Source of the DNA: Rhodoblastus acidophilus
GTDB taxonomy: Bacteria; Pseudomonadota; Alphaproteobacteria; Rhizobiales; Beijerinckiaceae
DNA: 64,000 nt
NCBI RefSeq assembly: GCF_900187365.1
Contig: NZ_FYDG01000012.1
Coordinates: 38,317-102,316 of the forward strand
Reading direction: 5' to 3'
Positions 57,936 to 64,000 of the stretch are shown in pieces. The number at the start of each line of letters is the position of its first letter. Position 1 is the stretch's first letter. Under the pieces are notes generated by a model, which saw only the letters and a program-made list of their open reading frames with translations, did not search any database and was not told the DNA's origin. Made by a program: the position numbers and the translations under genes.

Positions 57936-60670
57936 GCGTCGAACGCCCGATCCCCGAAAAAACGCGAAGCGATCAGACGCGGGCGTCCAACCCGCGCAAT
58001 TCGGCCTGGGTCGCCGCCAACGCCGGGTCGGGCAAGACGCATGTGCTGGCGCAGCGCGTGATTCGGCTCCTCCTGAACGGCAATCGGCCCAGTCGGATTC
58101 TTTGCCTGACCTTCACCAAAGCCGCCGCCGCCAATATGTCCGAGCGCGTGTTCCGCACCTTGGCCCATTGGTCGACGCTCTCGGATGCGGACTTGAGCGA
58201 GGCCATCGCCGCCACTGGAGAACCGAGACCGGAGCGGCCGGACGAGCTGGCGCGCGCGCGCATCCTGTTCGCGCGGGCGCTGGAAACGCCCGGCGGCTTG
58301 AAAATGCTGACGATCCACGCCTTTTGCGAGCGCCTTCTTCATATCGCGCCGTTCGAGGCGAATGTGCCCGCCAGTTTCTGCGTGCTCGAAGACGCCCGCA
58401 GGGATGCGCTGCTCGATCAGGCCCGCCGCGACGTCCTGACGGCCGCGCAAACCGACACCGCCTTGTCCTCGGCCATCGCCCGCATCACCGACGAGATCGG
58501 CGGCGTTTTCGACAAGTTCTTCAAGAGCGCTCTGGAAAAACGCGCCTTGTTCCGGGCGTTGAATTCGGACAAGGCCGAACGCGATCTGCGGGCCGCGCTG
58601 GGTTCGGAGCCGGGCGACACTGTCGACGCGGTGACGAAAGCGATCGTGACGGAGGGGCTGTCGCCGGACGAGTGGCTCGCCTTCGCGGACTTCATGGCGA
58701 CGGGCGGCGCCAACGATCAAAAGCGCGCCCGCGCCTTGCGCGACGCCTATGAGCAATGGCGGTCCAACGATCTGGACGCCGCGGTTCAATCACTGGCGTC
58801 CGTCTATATGAAAAAGACAGACGGGGCGCCGGCGGTTCTGCTCACCAAGGCGCTCGCCAACGCCCGCCCGGATATTTTGGAAGCGTTGGCGGCGGACCAA
58901 ATGCGCGTTCTGGCGCTTTGGGACCGGCTGGCCGCCGCGCGCATCGCCGAACGGACGATGGCCCTGAGCGTCGTCGTGAACGCCATCCAGGACCGCTACG
59001 AGCGCCTGAAGGCGACCCTGCAATGCGTCGATTTCGACGACATGATCGATCGCACCTTGAACTTGCTGTCTCGCTCCTCGTCCGCCTGGCTGCTCAGGAA
59101 GCTCGACGACGGCATCGACCATATTCTGCTCGATGAGGCGCAAGACACATCGGCGGCCCAGTGGGAAATCATCGAGCGAATTTCCGCCGATTTCTTCGTC
59201 GGCGAGGGACAGGCCCGACGCCCGCGCACGATTTTCGCCGTCGGCGACGAAAAGCAGTCGATTTTTTCCTTTCAGGGCGCGCAGCCCGACCTGTTCTCCG
59301 CCAAGCGTCGAGACCTCGCCCGCAGGATTCGCGAGGCCGAAGCCTGTTTTGAACCGGTTGAGTTGCACCTGTCCTTTCGGTCCGCGCCCGGAGTCCTCGA
59401 CGCTGTCGACAAAGTCTTTGCGACGCCGGAAAGGAGCCGGGGCCTGTACGCCGGAGATGAGCATGTCCCGACCGTTCATGAGGCCTGGAAGCGCGACCTG
59501 CCGTCCATCATCGAACTCTGGGATGTCAAAGCGGCGCAGGACCGCGAGCCAAGCCGCAACTGGAAGCTGCCGCTCGACTACCGCGATGAAACCGATCCGG
59601 CTGTCGCATCGGCGCGACGAATCGCCGGCGTCATCGCGAAATGGTTGAAGGAGGGGGAAGTTGTCGGGACGGGCTTGCAAGCGCGGCCCGTTCAAGCCGG
59701 GGACATCATGATTCTGGTGCGGCGGCGCGACGCGTTTTTCGAGGCGATGATTCGCGCGCTGAAAGAAAAGGGCGTTCCAACAGGGGGGTCCGACCGCCTG
59801 CAACTGGCGCAACATATTGCGGTGATGGATCTGCTCGCCATCGCGCGCGCCGCCCTGCTCCCGGAAGACGACCTGAACCTCGCCACGGTCCTGAAGACCC
59901 CGCTGTTCGGCCTGAGCGACGAGGACTTGCTGATCTTGGCTCCGCGTCGCGAAGGCGCGCTGATTGACGAACTGAAAGCCTCGTCTGTGCTGGCGTATCA
60001 AGCGGCCTGCTCCAAGCTCGACCTCCTGAGCCAGATGGCCGAGGTTTTGACGCCGTTCGACTTTTTCGCGCGCATGTTGGGCCCGATGAGGGGACGCAAA
60101 GCGATCCTCGCCCGGCTTGGTCCTGAAGCCGGCGACGTTCTCGACGAATTGCTGAACCTGGCCCTTGCGCATGAGAGCGGCGCAGCGCCGAGCTTGCAGG
60201 CGTTCATCACCGAGATTGAATCGTCCAGCGGGACGATCAAGCGCGATTTGGACAGCAGCGAGGGGCAGGTGCGCGTGATGACCGTTCACGCCGCCAAGGG
60301 GCTTGAGGCGAAAATCGTTTTTCTCCCCGACGTCTGCTCGACGCCCACAACCCGGCTGGATCTGCCGATCTTCGCGGTGGACGGAGGGGCCAGCGGGCCG
60401 CTTCCCGTTTGGTCGCCGCGGAAGGAACAGGACTGCGCCCAGTTCTCCAGTCTGAGGGATGCGAGGAAGGACGCGAACCTGGCTGAGTATCGACGGTTGC
60501 TATATGTCGCGCTGACGCGGGCGGAAGAGCGAGTTTATATCGCCGGACACCGGGGCAAACTTGAAATGTCCGGAGAGAGTTGGCGCGCGATGATTGAACA
60601 GGCGCTGGCCGGAGACATGACCGAGGCGCCCGCGCACTGGGCGGATGACGAAAGCGTCTTGCGTCTCTGA
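57932..60670 (+). CDS. addA: AddA helicase subunit lacking the C-terminal nuclease domain (truncated)
   Basis: 912 aa; family members in alphaproteobacteria are about 1150-1190 aa. The UvrD/RecB helicase part is complete: Walker A ANAGSGKTHVLAQR (K35), CLTFTKAAAANMSERV, TIHAFCERLLHIAPFEA, DEAQDTS (D401-E402), FAVGDEKQSIFSFQGAQP, VMTVHAAKGLEAKIVFLPD (about 782-800), YVALTRAEERVYIAGH. The protein stops right after WADDESVLRL, where homologues continue through a linker into a PDDEXK nuclease domain. No continuation is seen in any frame; a Hint-domain fragment follows at once and trxA, the usual next gene, is absent. AddB retains its own nuclease, so the complex might still cut one strand. Confidence 0.88.
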   Translation: MSVERPIPEKTRSDQTRASNPRNSAWVAANAGSGKTHVLAQRVIRLLLNGNRPSRILCLTFTKAAAANMSERVFRTLAHWSTLSDADLSEAIAATGEPRPERPDELARARILFARALETPGGLKMLTIHAFCERLLHIAPFEANVPASFCVLEDARRDALLDQARRDVLTAAQTDTALSSAIARITDEIGGVFDKFFKSALEKRALFRALNSDKAERDLRAALGSEPGDTVDAVTKAIVTEGLSPDEWLAFADFMATGGANDQKRARALRDAYEQWRSNDLDAAVQSLASVYMKKTDGAPAVLLTKALANARPDILEALAADQMRVLALWDRLAAARIAERTMALSVVVNAIQDRYERLKATLQCVDFDDMIDRTLNLLSRSSSAWLLRKLDDGIDHILLDEAQDTSAAQWEIIERISADFFVGEGQARRPRTIFAVGDEKQSIFSFQGAQPDLFSAKRRDLARRIREAEACFEPVELHLSFRSAPGVLDAVDKVFATPERSRGLYAGDEHVPTVHEAWKRDLPSIIELWDVKAAQDREPSRNWKLPLDYRDETDPAVASARRIAGVIAKWLKEGEVVGTGLQARPVQAGDIMILVRRRDAFFEAMIRALKEKGVPTGGSDRLQLAQHIAVMDLLAIARAALLPEDDLNLATVLKTPLFGLSDEDLLILAPRREGALIDELKASSVLAYQAACSKLDLLSQMAEVLTPFDFFARMLGPMRGRKAILARLGPEAGDVLDELLNLALAHESGAAPSLQAFITEIESSSGTIKRDLDSSEGQVRVMTVHAAKGLEAKIVFLPDVCSTPTTRLDLPIFAVDGGASGPLPVWSPRKEQDCAQFSSLRDARKDANLAEYRRLLYVALTRAEERVYIAGHRGKLEMSGESWRAMIEQALAGDMTEAPAHWADDESVLRL

Positions 60671-60673
60671 AAG

Positions 60674-60937
60674 ATGGGCCGCACCAAAGTTGCGGCGCGT
60701 TTCGCCGAGCCAATCCACTTTTATCCGGTTCGCATCAAGGCCGGCGCGCTGGGCGAAGGCGTTCCCAGCCGCGACCTGCCGCTGTCACCCGATCACGCCG
60801 TGCTGACCGACGACGTGCTGGTCCAGACCGGCGCGCGGGTCGATGGCGGTTCGATCCTGCGCGAGACGCATGTGCTGGAAACCTTCGTCTATGACCGGCA
60901 ATCGTTTCCCGGAGAAACTTGTCTCCAGAAAATTTAA
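60674..60937 (+). pseudogene. Hint-domain fragment (Hint_2 type) abutting addA
   Basis: An 87-codon frame starts 3 bases after the addA stop. Residues 15-70 (HFYPVRIKAGALGEGVPSRD, LPLSPDHAVLTDDVLV, RVDGGSILRETHVLETFVYD) match the second half of the Hedgehog/intein-like Hint_2 domain of large secreted proteins. The cleavage-site half is missing and the end drifts into unrelated sequence, so this is a gene remnant. The AddA-Hint junction marks a deletion or recombination breakpoint. Confidence 0.7.
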
Positions 60938-60976
60938 AGCCCTGAGTTCTGGATTATCCAGAGATCTCAGGGCTTT
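60936..60976. terminator. Bidirectional terminator between addA/Hint remnant and tRNA-Val
   Basis: Long two-part hairpin: AAAGCCCTGAG (60936-60946) pairs with CTCAGGGCTTT (60966-60976), and the loop holds a further TCTGGA/TCCAGA stem. T-rich flanks exist on the minus strand (TTTAAATTTT), suggesting it ends the tRNA-Val transcript. Confidence 0.8.
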
Positions 60977-60981
60977 AGGAA

Positions 60982-61056
<75 letters not shown>

Positions 61057-61146
61057 AAACCGTTTCGGTTCGTCAAGGGTGACGGGTGTATATCGATTCG
61101 TGACAGTTAGCGCAAGCCTCAAGTCTGCAGAATTTTTGCTGAAGCT

Positions 61147-61530
61147 TCACGCGGCCAGCAGGCGCGTCACCTCATTGACCAAATCCTTGAGGTGGAATGG
61201 CTTTGACAAAATCTTGGCCTGCCTCGGCGCCTGGTTGTCCGGATTGAGCGCCACCGCCGCGAAGCCGGTGATGAACATCACCTTGATGTCCGGATCGAGT
61301 TCCGTCGCGCGGCGCGCCAGCTCGATACCGTCCATCTCCGGCATGACAATGTCTGTCAGCAGCAGTTCAAACGGCTCCTCACGCAGACGATTGTATGCGG
61401 ACAAGCCATTGTCGAAGGAAACCACAGCATAGCCAGCGTTCTGCAGCGCCTTCACCAGGAAACGCCGCATGTCGGAATCGTCCTCAGCCAGCAGAATTTT
61501 GATGGATCCAGTCTCAATGCGGTCGTTCAT
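61147..61530 (-). CDS. cpdR: Response regulator CpdR
   Basis: 127-aa stand-alone receiver domain: KILLAEDDSDMRRFLVKALQNAGY, phospho-acceptor D60 in LLLTDIVMPEMDG, switch Thr in MFITGFAAVALNP and Lys in AKILSKPFHLKDLVNEV. The FITGFAAVALNP and PRQAKILSKPFHL stretches are specific to CpdR, which in its unphosphorylated state primes ClpXP to degrade CtrA and other substrates. About nine extra N-terminal residues compared with Caulobacter CpdR. Monocistronic. Confidence 0.93.
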   Translation of the reverse strand: MNDRIETGSIKILLAEDDSDMRRFLVKALQNAGYAVVSFDNGLSAYNRLREEPFELLLTDIVMPEMDGIELARRATELDPDIKVMFITGFAAVALNPDNQAPRQAKILSKPFHLKDLVNEVTRLLAA

Positions 61531-61761
61531 GGCACCCTCGTTTTCTTAGGTCGATAAAGACCCACCGTGGTAAAAAACAAGTGAAAAGCGGGATTAAGGT
61601 TGCCATAAATTGCCGTGAAAGAAAGCGAGACACCTTATCGCGAGCTTTTGGGCAGGAAAACGGCAGGTGGACAAATTTCGTCTCAAGGCTCATTTATCCG
61701 GTGTGGCGATCCGTCGCGGGTCTCCCTGACAACATACAGCCGCGTTCGAGGCGACTCTTCC

Positions 61762-62673
61762 ATGCAGGCGATTTCGCCGTGCGATGACAATCCTGTCCCG
61801 TCTCCGTGCGAAATCGCGGAGCCGGCGGCGCTGACCTCGCCGCTGGTGTTCTCGTCGCCCCACTCAGGTCGATTCTATCCGCCCGAGTTCCTCGCTGCGT
61901 CGCGATTATCCCCGCAGGCCTTGCGATCCTCTGAAGACATGGCCGTTGACCAATTGTTCGCCGCCGCCCCCATTCATGGGGCGCCGTTGCTTAAGGCCAA
62001 TTACCCCCGCGCTTACCTTGACGTGAACCGGGAGGCTGGCGAACTCGATCCAAAACTGTTCGATCCGCCGCCGCCGGCGCATGCAAAATGCACCTTGCGC
62101 GTCGCCGCAGGCTTGGGCGTCGCCCCGCGCGTCGTCTCGGAGGGGCATGCGATTTACGCCGGAAAAATCCCATTGTCAGAGGGGCTCGCACGGATTGAGG
62201 CCGTTCATCGTCCCTATCATGCGCAACTCCGACATCTCATGGAGCGCGCCTGGGCGAAGTTTGGCGTCGCCATTCTCATCGATTGCCATTCGATGCCCTC
62301 GCGCATGCCGACGGGCAACGCTCATCGTCCCTATGAACCGGTCGCGGCGGATATTGTGATCGGTGACCGGTACGGCGCCAGTTGCGACCCCCAATTCGCA
62401 CATCAGGTCCACGCGTTCTTCTCGGGGCTGGGTTATCGCGTCGCACGCAACAAGCCTTATGCCGGCGGGTTCATCACGGAACATTACGCGGCGCGTGCGC
62501 GGAACCATCACGCGCTGCAAATCGAGATCAACCGCGCGCTGTATATGGACGAGAAAACTTTTGAACTTTTGCCCGCCTTCGAACGGGTTAAAGCCGATAT
62601 GGCCCATCTGGTCGCCACACTTGCCTCAACGCAACCACTTGCGCGCGCAACGCCCAGGCAGGCCGCGGAATAG
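61762..62673 (+). CDS. N-formylglutamate amidohydrolase (HutG-like)
   Basis: 303-aa metal-dependent hydrolase of the FGase family, last step of the formyl branch of histidine degradation: N-formylglutamate to glutamate and formate. Motifs: PLVFSSPHSGRFYP (metal His), YPRAYLDVNREAGELDPKLF, RIEAVHRPYHAQL, ILIDCHSMPSRMP (metal Asp/His) and GGFITEHYAARARNHHALQIEINRALYMDE. The ATG at 61762 is chosen; the frame is open 49 codons upstream without homology. No other hut genes nearby, so a related amide substrate is possible. Confidence 0.85.
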   Translation: MQAISPCDDNPVPSPCEIAEPAALTSPLVFSSPHSGRFYPPEFLAASRLSPQALRSSEDMAVDQLFAAAPIHGAPLLKANYPRAYLDVNREAGELDPKLFDPPPPAHAKCTLRVAAGLGVAPRVVSEGHAIYAGKIPLSEGLARIEAVHRPYHAQLRHLMERAWAKFGVAILIDCHSMPSRMPTGNAHRPYEPVAADIVIGDRYGASCDPQFAHQVHAFFSGLGYRVARNKPYAGGFITEHYAARARNHHALQIEINRALYMDEKTFELLPAFERVKADMAHLVATLASTQPLARATPRQAAE

Positions 62674-62926
62674 GAAAAAGACCGTCGGTTCTCTCCTGCT
62701 CAGGTTTATAGGGGCAGACCGGGTCGCGGCGGGCATGGCGCATTGTCGAGCTTATGGGCCCCGAGCAAATTGCAATAAATTCGCATCTTTCAGATCGTCA
62801 CGCTTCGTTAAATTTTCTGATTCGATTCGCACGCGCCGCGCCGCAAAAAGGCGCATCCAGGAATTCCAGTGCTGGCCTCAGGCCGCGGTTCATGGCATTT
62901 CTGATCGATCCAATCGGGAGAGCGGC

Positions 62927-63742
62927 ATGACGGCGATTGATTTCATTCCTTTCGTGGAGCGACTGGCGACGGTATCCGGCGAAGCCATCATGCCGTTCTT
63001 CCGCACCGCCTTCGCGCTCGACGACAAGAACGTCGGCGGCGTGTTCGATCCGGTGACCGAGGCGGACCGCGCCGCCGAAACCGCCATGCGTCGCGTGATC
63101 GGGCAGACCTTTCCCAGCCACGGCCTGATCGGCGAGGAATTCGGCTCGCGCGAGGCCGAATCCGAATATGTCTGGGTGCTCGATCCGATCGACGGAACGA
63201 AAAGTTTCATATCGGGCCTGCCGCTTTGGGGGACCCTGATCGGGCTGCTTCACCAGGGCTCGCCCTGCTATGGACTGATGAATCAGCCCTTCACCCGCGA
63301 ACGCTTCTACGGCGACGGACACGCTGCGTTCTGGTCGGGGTATAACGGCGGCAACGAAAAGACGATTCGAAAGCTGCGCGTGCGGCCCTGCCATGAACTG
63401 GAGCGCGCGACGCTGATGACGACCTCGCCGCAGCTCATTCCGGCAGAGTTGCGGCCGCGGTATGAGGCGTTAGAAAGCAAAGTGCGGCTCACGCGCTACG
63501 GCGGCGATTGTTACGCCTATTGCATGCTCGCCGCCGGCCAAATCGACCTCGTGGTCGAAGCCGGGCTCAACATTTACGATATCGTCGCGCTCATTCCGAT
63601 CATCAAGGGCGCTGGCGGGATCGTCACCACCTGGGATGGAGGAGAACCTTCCAAGGGAGGCGCCATCGTCGCGGCGGGCGACAAACGCGTCCACGAGCTG
63701 GCCCTCCAAATCCTGAACGCCCCTGAGGCTGACAAATCCTGA
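62927..63742 (+). CDS. hisN: Histidinol-phosphatase, inositol-monophosphatase type
   Basis: 271-aa Mg-dependent phosphatase, penultimate step of histidine synthesis in actinobacteria and alphaproteobacteria. Metal-site motifs: DPVTEADRAAETAMR, GLIGEEFGSREAE, WVLDPIDGTKSFISGLPLWGTLIGL, and C-terminal YGGDCYAYCMLAAGQIDLVVEAGLNIYDIVALIPII. These match HisN rather than SuhB (GGDCYAY and GLNIYD signature). The ATG at 62927 has GGGAGAG upstream; a longer open frame upstream is not coding. An FGase next to it makes a histidine-linked pair by function, with separate promoters (253-bp gap). Confidence 0.9.
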   Translation: MTAIDFIPFVERLATVSGEAIMPFFRTAFALDDKNVGGVFDPVTEADRAAETAMRRVIGQTFPSHGLIGEEFGSREAESEYVWVLDPIDGTKSFISGLPLWGTLIGLLHQGSPCYGLMNQPFTRERFYGDGHAAFWSGYNGGNEKTIRKLRVRPCHELERATLMTTSPQLIPAELRPRYEALESKVRLTRYGGDCYAYCMLAAGQIDLVVEAGLNIYDIVALIPIIKGAGGIVTTWDGGEPSKGGAIVAAGDKRVHELALQILNAPEADKS

Positions 63743-63826
63743 TGGGCGCTTCGGGCGCGCCCCCTGCCGTATCCTGTTGTTTTTATTACAATTTCAGATT
63801 TATTTCATTTTTTTGTCGTTTTGGAG

Positions 63827-63855
63827 TTGACGTTTTCGGTGGTCTCGCCTTATAA
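63827..63855 (+). promoter_or_regulatory. Strong promoter, probably rRNA operon P1
   Basis: TTGACG (63827-63832), 17-base spacer, TTATAA (63850-63855), preceded by a T-rich upstream stretch. The sequence around and after it (TTATAAGCCGG, then CATCGACGGCG) resembles the leader of alphaproteobacterial rrn operons. The rRNA genes themselves would lie beyond the window. Confidence 0.7.
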
Positions 63856-63975
63856 GCCGGACATCGACGGCGTCGCTGCCGGTCACTGGCGGCGGACGCT
63901 GACTTGTCTTCTCTAGACCTTCGTGGTTTGGCCGGCTAGGTCGCCGGGTGGGGACGTTTTCGGGTTTAGGGTAGG

Positions 63976-64000
63976 TTGACGCTTTCGGGTGTTTAGCCTA
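63976..64000 (+). promoter_or_regulatory. Second promoter cut by the window end (probable rrn P2)
   Basis: TTGACG (63976-63981) followed after exactly 17 bases by TA at 63999-64000, where a -10 box would begin. It repeats the sequence context of the preceding promoter (GACG-TTTTCGG / GACG-CTTTCGG), consistent with tandem rrn promoters. Confidence 0.45.

Noticed and set aside
57932..60937. Intein inserted in AddA (because of the Hint-type sequence)
   Set aside because: AddA ends with a stop before the Hint sequence, the Hint part lacks its N-terminal splice half, and no C-extein (rest of AddA) follows.

Overview
The window is chromosomal DNA of a GC-rich alphaproteobacterium, most likely a member of the Hyphomicrobiales (Rhizobiales). 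The evidence is gene order and family type: chvI beside a PEP carboxykinase gene, the block rho-mnmE-mnmG-rsmG-parA-parB, a fused TsaE/sugar-kinase gene with murU, addB and addA, a DivL kinase with tyrosine at the phospho-acceptor site, CpdR, CtrA-type TTAA-N7-TTAA boxes, and an infC gene starting with ATT. Assignment below order level is not secure; a family such as Beijerinckiaceae/Methylocystaceae is only a guess.

Left part (1-30.8 kb): mostly housekeeping and central carbon genes. These are partial chvI; GTP-type pckG; a succinyl/acetyl-CoA transferase; a PHA-granule protein, orphan vsr and chaA; class I fumarase followed by two tandem SnoaL-like genes whose duplication unit includes the fumarase 3' end; a two-domain VOC protein. 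Then comes the translation block infC ... rpmI-rplT-pheS-pheT on the minus strand, interrupted by an MFS transporter and a DUF2256 gene. After it come serC (with a structured leader) and serA, accA, an L,D-transpeptidase lipoprotein and an LPS-core-type glycosyltransferase, ihfA, groESL under a CIRCE element, and dcd.

Middle (30.8-40 kb): a gene-poor 1.5-kb stretch between tRNA-Gly and tRNA-Ala. It holds an apparent integrase tail and a collapsed IS21-family element (IstA and IstB C-termini). Beyond these lies an AT-richer segment with a perfect DnaA box, two CtrA boxes and two GANTC sites, which I propose as oriC. Immediately downstream is the origin-proximal cluster rho-mnmE-mnmG-rsmG-parA-parB. 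It carries one perfect parS inside a 36-bp palindrome and a second, near-perfect parS inside rsmG.

Right part (40-64 kb): a two-gene membrane redox module (cytochrome b fused to an ethylbenzene-dehydrogenase-type haem domain, plus a 2Fe-2S/flavin reductase). Next is a type I secretion ABC transporter and adaptor, divergent from a frameshifted Ala/Gly-rich, His-tailed protein that may be its substrate. These are followed by ahcY with a palindromic operator, divL, tsaE-amgK, murU, addB and an addA that lacks its nuclease domain and abuts a Hint-domain fragment, then tRNA-Val, cpdR, an N-formylglutamate amidohydrolase gene and hisN. The window ends in a strong promoter of the kind that drives rRNA operons.

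Themes: cell-cycle and chromosome-partition functions (DivL, CpdR, CtrA boxes, ParABS, putative oriC) recur across 31-62 kb. Most other genes are core metabolism. Genome decay is visible at four places: the fumA tail repeat, the IS21 remnant, the frameshifted putative secretion substrate, and the truncated addA with the Hint fragment.
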